Positions 11,712 through 24,562 of a stretch of 64,000 nt of DNA are shown here, one piece after another (positions within the stretch are counted from its first letter, which is position 1; every line of letters starts with the position of its first letter). The stretch is from Purshia tridentata (lineage: Eukaryota > Streptophyta > Magnoliopsida > Rosales > Rosaceae). A program made the position numbers and the translations under genes. The notes under the pieces were generated by a model that saw nothing but the letters and a program-made list of their open reading frames with translations, searched no databases and was not told where the DNA came from. Where the stretch lies: the NCBI GenBank assembly GCA_003254885.1, contig QANT01000175.1, forward strand, positions 86,605 through 150,604. Direction: 5' to 3'.

Positions 11712-14700
11712 CCAGAACAAAACAAATAATAATAATAACACTTACTAAATAATTAGATATAATTGCACAACAGATTACCTGCTTCAAAGCACCAACATCA
11801 TTGGTTCCATCCCCACACATCAATGTTATCCTTCCCACTGTTTTGAAAGTGGTCAAGATGAGTTCTTTCTGCTCAGGAGCAACTCTAGCATAAACCTAAC
11901 ATTATGGTTCATGTCAGCAATGTCGAGATAAAATCACTATCAAAAACAAGTTTCACAATCAAAAGCTTTAAATCAGCACCTTAACATAAGGAATGACTTG
12001 TATAACGGCAGAGGTTTGTTGCAACATTTCAATGCAGTCACCTCCAATACAAAGGTCATGAGTCTCTGACAAAGCTTCCACATCTTTTTCACTGAAATGA
12101 ATTTCATCAAATTCCAGCAAGTAGAGAGAACGAAAAGGAAATTCACAACATAAGAAAAACCATAAAGAAGTAACAACATCCATGTTCTGAAAAGCGAGGG
12201 CAGAAGGAAAATAAATTCACAACATAAAGAAAACCATAAAGGAGGAGCAACATCCATGTTCTGAAAAGGTTCAGTAGGTCTCAATTCAAGCAAAGATGAG
12301 AAGTTCAAAAACAAATTATAAATAAAGTCAACCCAATAACGAGAAAAGCTTTACCTGTAAGGAATCATCTCTGTCTCATCAGGGGATACCCATTCATATC
12401 CTTCACTGTTCCTTTTTGGACCTAGAATTAATGCTGGTTTTGATATAATATGAACTTGGCTGGCAACATGGCAAGCAGTCAAAGCTTGGTCACCAGTAAT
12501 CATCACCTAACATTAGGGAAACTTAAGATAAGCACATAGACTTAATTGCTAGAATCTACCCAAGCAGACTGTTCAGTTCACTAAGAGGATGAAGTGGGAA
12601 ATGAGATTGTAGGATGGATCAGTGATGTTTCTGGTAAATAAAAATGGAAGACAGAAAAGAGAAGAAAAGGAAACAGAAAACCAAAGAGCCTTGCAAAAAA
12701 ATACTTAAGAAAACGAATAGAAAATACTGTCAAGGTGTAAACAAACAGGAAACCAAAGAGCCTTGCAAAAAAATACTTAAGAAAACAAATAGAAAATACT
12801 GTCAAGGTGTAAACAAACAGGACACCACACATAGAAGCAGTTCCTTGAGTACCCTTAAGTAGATAAGCATTGAATATTTTGCCAAAATCATAGGCAAAAA
12901 CTATAAAGCATAATGGTAGGATTCTCAGGCCCTTAAATGTGGTTTGAATTTATCAAATGAAAAGCATACATTGACACTCCAATTTATAAGTCCATAGTGC
13001 TGAAAATTAAACAGTTCCAGTCACCGTATGAAGGCTCTTGCACTCTGCAATATCTTTTCATTGGGATACTTCCTAGAAATGAAACACAAACCACACTGCA
13101 GATTCTCTTGTAAAGTGTTTATTACCAAAATAAAAGAAGCATGAATGGCTTCAAATCTTTCAAAGATTTACAATTAAAACCTTTTTATTTATTGTTCTAG
13201 AACGTGTTGATGTACTTCTCTCTAGCTATGGTAGTCAAAGACTCAAAGCAAAGATACAAGTGACTATTTTCCTTTATAGAGACAGACCATATACTATGTG
13301 AGTCAGGGAGAGGTATGAAAGAATAGCATGCCACATACCAAGTCATGTGAGGATCTTTTTAGCTCAGATAAAACAGTGGCTGAATCTGCTCTAATAGGAC
13401 AGTTAAAAACCTGAAATTGAAATGAAGAGAATTTAGTAACAAGCAAGAAGTAACTAAAGTCTACTCGATACACTCATCTTGACATCCCCACAAGATAGAA
13501 AGGAAAAAAAATATATAAAAACCCTAAAAGAACATAACAAAGCAGTAGCTTCATATGAAGATAATAAGGGATTGTCATTTACTGCAAAACCAGCAAATGT
13601 AAGGCCACTCTCCACCACATCCCTATCCAAGCTTCTGGCTTCACTAACCTTCATGCAATAAAAAGACAATAAGAAATAATTCAAATACACATCACACACA
13701 AAACCAAAGACAATAAGAAATAATTCAAATGCACATTACACACAAAACTAACAAAACACTTAAGAGGGAGGGGGAGGGGGAGAGAGAGAGAGAGAGAGAG
13801 GTTAAAGCATGTGAATCTCAACCAAACAGTATATAAATTCAACAAGCAAAAAACTTTTTTTAAAAGAAGTCTTATTACAATTAATTTTAATAATTCACAT
13901 ATTATATACAATTCATCTTTTAACCTGACAGTCCGCAAACTTGAAGTATGTGGACAACATTGGATAACATAAGTGCACACACACACACACACAAAAATAA
14001 ATATATGTATACATAATATACTATTAAAATTCATTGTAACATAAAACAAAAAAATAATACTATTAAAATTCATTGGAAAGGTAAATCCAAGAGAATTACT
14101 GTCATGTCTGGAAGGGACTTGTAGGCAAGGGCAAGAACGCGAGACCCTTGTCGTGTAAATTTCTTGTAAGTCTCAACATAAAGTGATGGCACCTCAGTGA
14201 GTCTACCCTGAATAGTTTCGGGGGCACCCTGAAAATAAAAGTATGTAATTAACTGCAAGAATACTATTTCCAAGAGTAAAACATATATGTCAGCTTCCAA
14301 CCAAAGAAACGTAATTAACTGCTGCTTCCTTGTTCAAATTCAACAAGGACAGTTAGAAAATGAGGCTCACAACAAAGCAAAAAATTGACCCTATCCCGCA
14401 AGAAATCCACCACAGATCTCTCTCTCTCTCTCTCTCTCCCTCCCTCCCTCCCTCCCTAACTCCCCCCAACAAGGATCACCTAGTCTTATGATGTATGTAT
14501 TAATTAAGTTCTTCCAGAGATATGGTATCGTCTTTTATCAAAGGTTAGTGGTGTTTTTCAATAATTTATGCTTTTTCCACAAACATGAAAATTGAGCAAT
14601 AATCTAGGATACTATAAGAAAAGTCTGCATCCTTTTTTTAAAAAAATAAGTCAAAGCACTATTATTAAATTGCAACAACCTTCACGAAAGCAAAAAAATT

Positions 14701-17700
14701 ATCTTCAATGCGAACAACAACTGCCATTCGTTTCAAGTAGGAAGCAAAGTGGTGTCTCTGAACAATCAGCACAGCATGACCAGAACCCCTGGATTTGTAG
14801 ATTTGGTGAGAAGCACAATAAACACAACAAAAGCCCTATAACTCATATGAAAGACAGATGAAAGCTCAGCAAATGCTTCCTCAGAACAGAAGAATGAATA
14901 GTGAAAATAATTGAACATTAGAAACAAATATTAATAAATCATAATTGCAAAAGAGATGTAAATGTGTCGGCGAATTTATCTTTCGTTTCTTAAATATCAA
15001 GTACAACATAAGATTCTTAAATTTTATAATATCACTACATTTTAACAAAAGTTGACATTTTCAAATGTTAAAACAAAAGTTGCAGCTTACTTTTTTGGCA
15101 TGGCCTTCTCATCAGATTTAAAGGTCCAATCTATTCCTTTAAGTGCAGCCTTTTCAAGAGGATCACCAACCTACATGCAGTTGTCGAATATCAATCACAA
15201 GTCCCAACAATAAGAAGTTAGAAAACAAATTGAACATATCTTCACTCTTACAATCAGCAAATTTTGAAAAAAACAAAATGTAATATAATAACAACCGAAC
15301 ATAGATTGCAAAGTGATGCAGATATTAATAATGCATGCAGGAAAGATTTTTGCCATCAAACAAGCAGTCAAAGAGTCCATGAGAATTAATTAATGAATGC
15401 TCAAAAAATTAAGAGTTAGTAAGTGAATTCTACTAAGCGGGTAGTTGTTAGTCATTAATGTGGGTACTCTACCCTATGCATTGTAGTCAGATTTCAATAT
15501 TTTCCTCCAAAGGTGTTGGGAGTCTCAGACAGAAAAAGGAAATCGGTTTTGGAGTAGATTTCAGTCCTTGCTTCTATTATTAACATCACAAAGAAAGCTT
15601 GTTTAAAAAAAACATTAGTATACCAGCTTATTGTCCACAAACACCAAGGCATGACAAGATGCCAAAATCTCTAGTGTGCGCGCCGGCACATTAGTCATAT
15701 CAGGTTCTAAATCCGTACCACTAGCCAACCCAACAACTCCACAGAACTCCTGGAGAGAGCAAGAAATAAAGAATTAATAAATTCTATATCAATTCAATTC
15801 AATGTCATGAGCATCATACAATTTATTAAAATGGCATACCATGTCGTCTGATGTAAGTGTTCCTGTTTTGTCAAAACAACATATATCAACCTGCATGGAA
15901 GAAACAATACCAAATGTTGAATACATAAACACAATAGCAGAAATGCTCTCTGCAAGACGTCTGTTCTTTAACAAAAGAACGAACGTATATGCTTTATGGC
16001 TTTTATTTCACCATTTGAAACTTGGCAGGATTTATAAATCATCAATCGAGACATATTCCTTGGTTTTAACTCTCATGATTTATAACCTAAAATATAGAAC
16101 CATATACCCTAAAATGTTGAACCCTGTAAAAAATGTCCTAAAAATGACAAAATGTCATATAAATTTGTGTGTATATATACGAAAAAAAAAAAAAGGGACA
16201 ACAAATATGAAGTTATCCCAGAATACCTTTCCAGCAAAGGGAATTCGGAAAGGTTCAGTGCAAAATATTCCACGACGTGCCAGAGCAATCAAAGAAGTAT
16301 TAACAGCTATAGATAATTCCATTGGCAACTCAGGGGGAATCACAGACGTAATAATGAGTGAACAGCTAAGAAAAAGCTTGTACTTGCTCCTAGTAGGATC
16401 CTCAAGCCCCTACATCAAAGATTTCCTGATTGTCACAAATAGCCAATACACAAGCATCCACCCAATCCATGTCACATCCCCTAAGTACCTATGAAGGAAT
16501 AGTTTACCTTCTTTAGTACATAACCAGCTGCTATAACAGCAAATATGACCAAGAACAAAATGAACAGTCCACTTTCCCAGCTGTTAGCAGTCACCTGAAT
16601 CACAATGTATTTACATATATATATAGTTATATAAAATAAAATTGAAGAGAAACCATAGCATGTATAAAGTTCATTACCCTATCCGTAGAAAATAAAATTG
16701 TCCGCATAAGTTTTCCCTGACTTGTTTCAAACCCAGTTCTCAGAACAACAGCCACACAGCCACCATCAGGGGTTTTTAAGGGAAAGCCCTGACTCCATTG
16801 AAATAAGTAAAAACATAAATATAAATTTCATAAGATTATCAAAACATTACTGAAGAAGTTTGCTGGTTTAGAACATATGGTTTAACATAAAATACCTTAT
16901 CTGGAGTATGCTGCAATATTTTGGTCCCACCAAATAAAACATGGGTTTTATCACGCTTAGCTGATAACTTCTCCTCAGTTCCTCTTCCCATGATCGATAC
17001 CTGAAAATATAATCATCCTATATTTATGTGGGTATCAGGTGATTCACCCATAGATAGATCTCTTCAGCCTCCATGCATAAAAAGCAATAATGCCATATTT
17101 AAAAGGCATCTATTGAACTAACTTGAGTACAGTTAAGAGATTTCAGCAGAGGGAAAACTACAATTAACTTACGTAATATGACGACAAAAAGTAATATGCC
17201 ACAAGCACCATGCAAATCAGGAAATAAAGAATACTGTCTTCAGTCTCTTTTTTTAAACCCAGAGATCCCCCAAACACGCTTTGTGTACCTGGGCTCAAAA
17301 CTGGGGCCTCCAGCAGAAACTCTAGCAAATAGCTAGGTAGGTACCTTGAGGGGATTTGGACCCCAAACCACATGGTAGCAAACCATGTGCCTGACCATTC
17401 CAACCAAACCTTCATTGGTGTCTTTAGTCTTATTATAAGCTTAAAAACTAATAGTAACATGTTTTTTTTTTCTTTCCTTAGACCAACTCTGGACCACACA
17501 TTCAGACAAGAATCAACCTAATGAATGGTGCAGATTCAATCTGGCAAGAATATAATATATACATATAAAGAAACAGACATTTAACAATATAGTACGTCTG
17601 AAAAGAGGTGACCACCTTCCACTGGGGAGTAGACTCGCCTGTGAGAATGGCTTCATTGACAATAGCACTTCCAGCTAATATAAGCATGTCTGCTGGTACA

Positions 17701-20576
17701 TTCCTATCTTCTCCATTCGGACTAGTAGATCGCCCAATGGAAACAACATCCCCGGGCAAAAGATCAGTTCCAGAAAGCTTTATCCACCTAAAATTTACAA
17801 TAATCAGTGCATAAGGTCTAAACAGCTGAAAAATAAAAAAATAAATGATTGTCGTGTATATTACATACTTCCCACACCGATGAACCGTTAGGGTCTGGCT
17901 ATCCACTCTGACACGTCGTAGCTCAGTAAGAGTCTTTAACTGACTTTTTGCCATTGTTGATTCGAACATAAACAGCATAAAAAGGGTGAACAAACTATAA
18001 TACCAATACTCATCCAAACACCAGAGACCCACACAGAACACCTACATGCAAGAGCATAAAAGAGAGCAGTGAAGGAGAATGAGCACACACAAAAATAAAA
18101 CTAAGAATCTCAAATGGGTGAGGAGGAAAGACAAAAGATGAAAGGGGAGAGAGAGAAACCTGGAAAACAAAGAAGGGCTCCATGCAATTTTCTTTCATTA
18201 ATTTCTGGAATGTAGGTTGTGGATATTCAAATCTGCACGATCAAGAAACATCTACAATGAGCAGTTAAATAGTAATAATTAAACAGGATCATGCTCAATG
18301 TATACTATGCAACCAATTGAATAGAGAATTAGTAGCATTACATATGATAAGTATACACAATATCTTACAATCAAGGTTATAACATTTAGGAACAAAATCC
18401 AGCATACAACCCACGCATATCAACCCATGCAAAAGATAAATAAAGGCAACTCAGATTTAATCATTCAAGACTCATCATTTATCACATTCTAGGTTTTGAC
18501 TCCATCTAACATATCAAGGGCATAAAAAATGGGGTCATTTCAGTAAAGCCTTATCATCAAATTATTGCTTAATTTTTGTCAAAATACTCTAGAAGTACTT
18601 GAACCATCCACTGAACTTGGGTTCTACTTAATTACTACCTTAGTTCAATTTACTGGGAACCAAATGATCTTATCATTAGTTTGCAAATATGCATACAGGC
18701 AGCTTCAGAGTTGAGCCAGTTTAAAGTAAAACAAACACCAGAAAATCCCACAATGAAATCAATGAATTTGACAATGTAAAAGCTTGACTCGTAATAAACC
18801 TGCATAACAGACAGTCCTCAGCTTCCAGACGAAAACATTAAATACTAAACCCTATATTCCAAAGTATGACTGAGAATATTCAAGCAAATATTAATCTAAC
18901 AAATGCAACCTTAAGAAGGAAGAAGACAATAAGAAAGATGACTCACACATTTCGTCCCCATTTTTCAGTAGCAGCAACAACTTTAGCTTCAGAGCCATGG
19001 CCAGTGCTTTTTAAATAGTAACCCAATGTTTCCTTGGTAGGATACGGAAGCTTGCAAAAGTTCTCCTTCTCCTTTGAAAAGATGTAACGTCGCTTTCTAA
19101 AATCAAAGAAAATCTCTTCCAAATCCACTGAGGATGAAGACCCTTCAACCTGAAAGGGTGAAGCATAATTTCATTAAACAAAGCTAGGGGTTAGTTTGCA
19201 AAGGGAAACAAAGGAAAAAGCAAATCAAGAGACACAATAAATTAATGGGGAGAAATTTATTAGGATAGATTTCTGGCTTGAGTAATTCACTCTAGGTTTA
19301 AATCTTTCTGATATAATAGTTAAAAAAAAAAATAGCTTGTGTGCACTTGTAACAAAAAATAAATGCAATCACAGCTTAATAGTGAGAGCATTTTGTGTCC
19401 AGATACATATTCTTTCTACAATTTATTTTTTTTTTTTGAAAATAAAAAGAATTTATTGCTAAGCATGAAAAGGATTACATAGCAAGATGAGCAGTTCGAT
19501 GGAGTCAGGAAGTCTGAACCCACCTCCAATTTAAAAGAATTTTTCTCTGTGAAAAATTTGAGGCCGAAATATCCAGAAAGTTTTCAAATGACAGAAAATA
19601 CCCAAATATTCCTACCATTTATAATGCAAAAGCTGCTTGGCCGAAGTTTTAGCCCAAAAATTGAATATATATAAGAAAAAATGGCATGTATGGACTATGG
19701 ATTGACACTCATCCAAAATATTAATCACAGGAGTCCATTTTATAGGATAGGTATAAGATTCTCTTACGATAGTAGTCTAGGGATACTCCTTAATAAGAAA
19801 GAACTGGAGTTACAAAATCATACATGGCATCTCGTATGATGAAATTAAATTAATTGAAAGTATTCAATATAAACAATAGACTTACAAGTTTACGGAAATG
19901 GAGTGGTACGACTTCTTTAGAACCAGAAAATTTTGCTGGTGTTATTTTGCATGCACCTGCCTGGTGAATATCATTAACCTGAAGACAAAAAGAAAAAGCA
20001 ATTACTACAGCCAAAACTAATCACTGAAAAAATTTCATAAAATTCTGTTCAGCTCATATCTTTGCATACTAAAAAATATAAATATATACACATTACTATG
20101 GTCAGTTGACCAGATGCATAAAATCACTTTTTTTGTTTCTTTTAGCTCTCACTTGTCAAGCGACTTGCTTGGCAGTGTTTCGGTTTTTTATTACATAAGG
20201 TCACCCTTGCTCCACCACTGGCGCTTACAGAGAGGTTGTACAAAGGAGCAAATTTATCATTGTAGAAAGCTCAGGCGCATAGACTTATATAATTGGAGAT
20301 GCATATATGAAATGTATACATACATACCTTGGAATAGTGTACAAAGCATTTGAAATCGACGGACCAAACAGTGAAAAGCCAAACGAGAATGTGAAGAGCT
20401 ACAAGCGCACCAAAAACAATGGCGGCGTCGGCAAAGTCTATGCTAGGAACAATTGTAGTCAGCCAGAGAGCATAGAGGATAAAGAAAGGCCAGACATCCA
20501 AGCGCCACACCCACTTCTTCTTCCTCAACAAATCAACTCTATCCACCACCTTCCCTCTCACATGCAACGTCGACAT
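10409..20576 (-). CDS. PDR2: P5A-type ATPase, PDR2/MIA (Spf1/ATP13A1) homolog
   Basis: P5A ATPases act in the endoplasmic reticulum membrane; relatives clear mis-inserted transmembrane helices, and the Arabidopsis gene affects phosphate response and pollen. Twenty-one exons: 20328-20576, 19886-19978, 18947-19149, 18160-18232, 17869-18041, 17616-17787, 16896-17000, 16678-16788, 16508-16594, 16227-16409, 15840-15890, 15624-15749, 15091-15170, 14680-14788, 14100-14228, 13583-13648, 13339-13410, 12355-12506, 11980-12091, 11779-11895 and 10409-11536. They join to exactly 1197 codons (1196 residues; Arabidopsis about 1180). Visible motifs are TGES (about 313-316), the P5A signature PPELP (447-451), phosphorylation site DKTGT with Asp490, the KGAPET nucleotide-binding region and GDGTND (about 810-815). 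The large last exon carries a Ser/Lys-rich cytosolic insert and six C-terminal membrane helices. The C-terminus is lysine-rich (LEKKKL). A 5'UTR intron is likely at 20607-20768. The donor of exon 6 (AAG|GTGGTC) is weak but keeps the frame. Confidence 0.96.
11674..11712. repeat. (GT)n microsatellite ending in GC repeats
   Basis: Alternating GT, then GC, in the last intron of the P5A ATPase gene, between exons 20 and 21. It is a potential Z-DNA tract and a likely length polymorphism. Confidence 0.95.
12141..12268. repeat. Tandem duplication, period about 74 bp
   Basis: The segment beginning attcacaacataa at 12141 and ending with catgttctgaaaag recurs from 12215 with a few substitutions. It lies in the P5A ATPase intron between exons 18 and 19. 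Confidence 0.85.
12678..12821. repeat. Two near-identical 72-bp tandem copies
   Basis: Copies at 12678-12749 and 12750-12821 differ at a single base that I can see (cgaatag versus caaatag), so the duplication is recent. It lies in the P5A ATPase intron between exons 17 and 18. Confidence 0.95.
13665..13752. repeat. Tandem duplication, period 44 bp
   Basis: Two copies starting gacaataagaaataattcaa lie just upstream of P5A ATPase exon 16, in the intron. They differ at a few positions. An (AG)n tract (13780-13800) and a (CA)n tract (13974-13992) follow in the same intron. Confidence 0.85.
14417..14456. repeat. (CT)n / (CCCT)n microsatellite
   Basis: A pure pyrimidine run on the plus strand, TC repeats followed by TCCC repeats, in the P5A ATPase intron between exons 14 and 15. 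Confidence 0.9.
19421..19560 (-). mobile_element. Possible retroposon 3' end in P5A intron
   Basis: In the minus sense the stretch ends AATAAATTCTTTTTATTTTC followed by an A-rich run at about 19424-19440, like the LINE tails elsewhere in the window. The upstream part has no coding remnant and lacks the clear palindrome. It could be a different LINE or a SINE. Confidence 0.35.
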
Positions 20577-21389
20577 CTCTCCCTCGTTCTCTCTCTCTCT
20601 ACGTTGCTATAGATTCAAATCAAGCATTCTTCAGCAAAATAAACAACTTAAACAAATAATAATCAAATAAAGTATAGAAATTCTCTCAATTGCGATATAG
20701 GTTTGGGTGAGACCAAATCCCAAATCCCAAATTGTTTTCGCAAACGATCGTCGAAGGAAATACATTACCTGAACGGCGATCCCAACCCCTAATTTTAAAC
20801 TATCCTAATTCCTTTCGAGGAATTGTAGATGTGTATGATACAACATAGGCAATTGCAGGTAGCGTAAGAATTGAACACACACTGCAAGCCCTAATTGTAC
20901 TTTTAAACCCCTATTAGGCTATAACGTAGGCGGACCGCCGAAATAAGAATTTTAAGATAAAGGCTTAATCGGAGGGCCAATACGCAAAAAAACCAAACTG
21001 ACGGTCCAAAATCTCCAGATACCAGGTCAGTCCCTGAATTTTCTTTTTCCTTTTTCTTTGATAAATCGGCAGTCCCTGAAATTTATGGATCTCTTTTTTT
21101 TTCTTTTTTTTTTTTACCCTTCTTAGATGGGAAATTTAATTAACTGAATGACCCACTCAGTCACCCTTTTGCTTTTAATATAAGAAATAATTAAAAATGT
21201 ATCCAATTTTAAAAGGTTATTCGGACAACATTAGTTTAGAGTGGCTATTATATGTACATCCTCTCAAGAAGTAAAATATGTGTTGTTAAACCTAATTCTA
21301 AATGGACTAATCATGTTATTACTACTAGTTCTCTACTAGAGCCCATATTCTTTTGCAATCCCATAAACAAGAAGAGGGTGTCATGCGCT
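20577..21389. other. Upstream region of the P5A ATPase gene
   Basis: It holds the probable 5'UTR of the minus-strand ATPase gene: 20577-20606, an intron with a GTAATG donor at 20768, then an upstream exon from 20769. Beyond about 20950 the sequence is AT-rich with poly-T runs near 21090. No gene is supported. Confidence 0.5.
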
Positions 21390-22170
21390 GTGTGAGGAAT
21401 TTAATGCGCTTCAGTGGGCTAATACATGGACTCTTATTCCTTCCAGGCCCAACATGAATATGCTTCTCAATAAATGGATGTTTCGGCCTTGGTTGCTAAT
21501 CGCTTTCATCAAAGAGTGAATTATGGTGAGACTTTTAGCCCAATTGTTTTTATGTTAAGTCTTAGATGTGAGTTTTTCTTTGCCTATTAAGCAACTTGAT
21601 GTTTAGCGTGCTGTTTCGATCTTGATCCAATACCCATCAAGAGGCAGAGTATAGGCTACTAGCCTACACTGTTGTCACAATTTCATGCTTGCATTATTTA
21701 TTTCGGAATTTGAGGGTTCCCCTATCTTCTCATAGTTTCTATTTGGTATGACAATATAAGTGCAATCTTACTGGCTCTAATCATGTGTTTCATATTCGGA
21801 TGGACTCGTTATGTGGATGTAGATTATCACTATATTCAAGAAAATGTTGTTCTTCGAGGTTTAGTTTATTTGCTCTGCTGATCAATTAATAGATATTATA
21901 CCAAGGGTCTCTCCAACAGAGACTCCTCAGCTCGTAATTAAGGATTCTTCTCTACCTTATCAAGATCATCAGCTGGCCGGGTGTTTCCAATACTAGCTCC
22001 CTTAAGCACATGACTTCTACTACTGATTGTTCTAGATAATTCTTAGCTTTATATATCACTTTATATGTAATTATCTCTTACTGGTTAAGCCAAGTAGCTA
22101 GTATTGTATTTCATTGTAACTCAATATCTTGTATTTACACTCCTTAATTATATAATGAGGTATACATCAC
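21390..22170 (+). mobile_element. Decayed Ty1/copia retrotransposon fragment
   Basis: Plus-strand reading gives broken copia polyprotein pieces. EEFNALQWANTW and NKWMFR lie near 21395-21490, and FHQRVNYGETFSPIV near 21505-21550. IKQLDV follows near 21590. The RNase H end, DNISAILLA then VDVDYHYIQENVV and YTKGLS, lies near 21750-21920. The reverse-transcriptase core between about 21640 and 21740 is missing, and stops and frame changes are frequent. An LTR-like tail with cttgtatttacactcc lies near 22130. It is a fossil with no function expected. Confidence 0.85.
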
Positions 22171-22646
22171 AGCCTTATAAGAACTAAAGTCCTTTGCAAG
22201 ATCATATATTAGTATAAGATCAGCTGAAGATTCAAGGTTGTTATCTAAAATCATTTGTATTATAACAACTAGTCATGATCGAGTTGGGCTGCTATATATA
22301 AAATTTAATAACAGTCCTTAGATTAAGTTATTCATCGAATGGTCCATGCATATGGCTCCACATAACCTATTCCATCGATGGTTGGGATACATGGATTAAT
22401 CTTTTGCACTTGCCCTACCAAAGTTTGAGATGGAGAAAAAGATTTGTATGTACGGATGGAATAAAATATATACTACTAATCTGAAGACTGAACCTCACCA
22501 AAAAGAGAAAAAGAATATGTCCAAATTAACGTACACATGGGGTACGTACGTTGACACCCAAAAATGGATGGTACGTACGCAAATATATATAACAAGCAGC
22601 AAGCAATAGGTGTACGTTGTAGTAAGTGAGATCGATGATGAATCGA
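22171..22646. other. Spacer and probable 3'UTR of the ANTH gene
   Basis: AT-rich sequence with repeated gtacgtac motifs around 22545-22580. The right-hand part should hold the 3'UTR of the minus-strand ANTH gene. Nothing else is recognised. Confidence 0.4.
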
Positions 22647-24562
22647 TTAGAAGGTGTGTGTGAAACCTCCCATATGCATGTTGTGAGGATTATGTTGTAG
22701 CTTTGTAAATCCAAGCTGGCCTTGCATCCCATCCCTTGCATACTGCTGCCACATCAACTGTTCCTCCATCAATAGATTCTGCTTCTTCTCAAGGTCTGAC
22801 ATTTGCACGTAGGATGGGGGTGGAACAACCAATGAGGCAGCGAATGGGTCCACTTTCACAGTTGATTTCGAATGATCTTGATCTGATGTTGGTGGTGCAG
22901 GCAGTGCAAGCATGGCCGGTCGTCCAGCAGATCCCAAGGCAACACTACTTGCACTTCCACTCACTCCATACCCTGGACCCGCCATTGCCGTTGATATCTG
23001 CGCTTGTTCGTACATCCCCTCAAGCAACAATACGTCGAACCCACCGCCAAGCGACGCCTTTTGATTCGACAAGTGGCTCGCTGACTGGACAAGTGCCGTT
23101 TCCCAATCCGCCTCGTCAGAAAAGGCTTGCCATGGTGCCGGACCACCGGCTCCCCTGGGCATTGTACTTGCGTTGAACAATGCCAATGCTAATTTGTCCC
23201 CGTGTTCTTCGCTGGACCCCGTATCCTCTTCTAAGTTCAAAAGGTCCCCCACTTGTTGCTGTGGCTTTGGAGGCTCTAATTGATCTTCATCATGCTCATC
23301 AGCTGGAGCTGTAGGGGCCTCACAGAAATCCTCAGGTGCTGGTAGGGCCTTAATGGCATTCATATCTTCTTCTTCGTTAATTGTTACATCATCATTTGGC
23401 TCATCGGCTTCATTTTTTATGTGTTCCAGGGCCCTTACTCTCCGGCCTTGTGCCAAAGCTGTCTTGTCTCGTATGTACTCATCCATCACCTCAAGTTTCT
23501 TGGGTGTGATCTTCTCCACTTCCGGGTATTCACCGGAGCGTGCAATGCCAATCGTCTTGCACCAGCTGTAGAACATGTCCACCTCGTCAAATTGCTTTCC
23601 AATGCGGCAGAATATGTCATAGATCTTCACGCACTCGGGGATCTCCAGATCCATGAAGCGGTCGATTAAGATGCCCATTATTTCTGTTATGTCGAAATAT
23701 ATCTGGAAACTCTCCTTCACTATCGGGTACAAAGCCACTATAACAACCCTGTTGTTCTTTGCTGCACCTGCAGGTATTTCAAAGTCCATGCACATATACG
23801 CATGTGTAAAGCATAGAAAAATTAATAAGAGGAATACTGAAAAAATGCAAAACTTAGTGGTTGGATCATATAATAATAATAATTGGAACCTGTTGGGCGA
23901 CATGCTATAAAGCGCTCAAGGAGCTGCTGCAAATGCTGCATCCTTGAAAACAATTTCTCAGGTTTCATCTCATGGACAGGTGTGGCTCTGGGACACGCTT
24001 GCAGCTGCTGCTGGTAGTTATTACATTGAGTGGGCGGTTCATGGGAATCATCCTCTTCATCGTATCCGAAAAGGCTACGTTTCCCACGGCGGCTTTGCAT
24101 TCGGAACTCAAGCCGTTCGTCCAGATACAATGCATAGGTCCGTACAAAAGCAGAATGGTCCCATGAATTGGAGCGCGAAGCATCACGAAAATCAGACATA
24201 TTGAGAAAGCGCGTGCCACGACGTGTGGAGAAAAAGATCTCTTGCTCATACGCTGGGTCGCCCTCGGACAGGAGCCTTTGGACGAGCATGAGCGTCTTCA
24301 GAGCCACCACCCAATTCTTCGTCTTGTTCAGGCGCCTGGAGATGGTGTTCACGCACGCGCTGATGTAGGCACGTGAGTAGCATGTTAAGCTAAGAATCTC
24401 TCGAATGTATTTCTCTTCGGTTGGGTATTCTTCGTGCCTGGTTGCCTTTACAATGGCAACGTCGAGGTCCGCTAAAGACGTGCTGCTACCGACTTTGGCA
24501 AGACCTATGCTCGTCTGGTCCTTCACCGCACCCAACGCTCTTCTAAACTTGCTTGAAGTCAT
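22647..24562 (-). CDS. ANTH-domain clathrin assembly protein, AtECA4/CAP1-like
   Basis: This is an adaptor of the AP180/CALM family that binds phosphoinositides at the plasma membrane and links cargo to clathrin coats. Exon 1 is 23890-24562 and exon 2 is 22647-23767, joined through a phase-1 intron with GT..AG ends, giving 598 codons (597 residues). The N-terminus MTSSKFRRALGAVKDQTSIG leads into the ANTH fold, with KATRHEEYPTEEKYIREI near residues 39-56 and a basic helix NTISRRLNKTKNW. An acidic linker (TINEEEDMNAI) and the Pro/Gln/Glu-rich DLLNLEED segment follow. The C-terminal tail has a DPF motif (about 531-533), typical of endocytic adaptor binding, then a Gln/Met-rich end. The match to the Arabidopsis At2g25430/At4g32285 pair is by recalled sequence; exact orthology is not established. 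Confidence 0.94.

Noticed and set aside
22736-23176. 146-residue plus-strand frame
   Set aside because: Antisense shadow of the Pro/Ala-rich C-terminal half of the ANTH adaptor.
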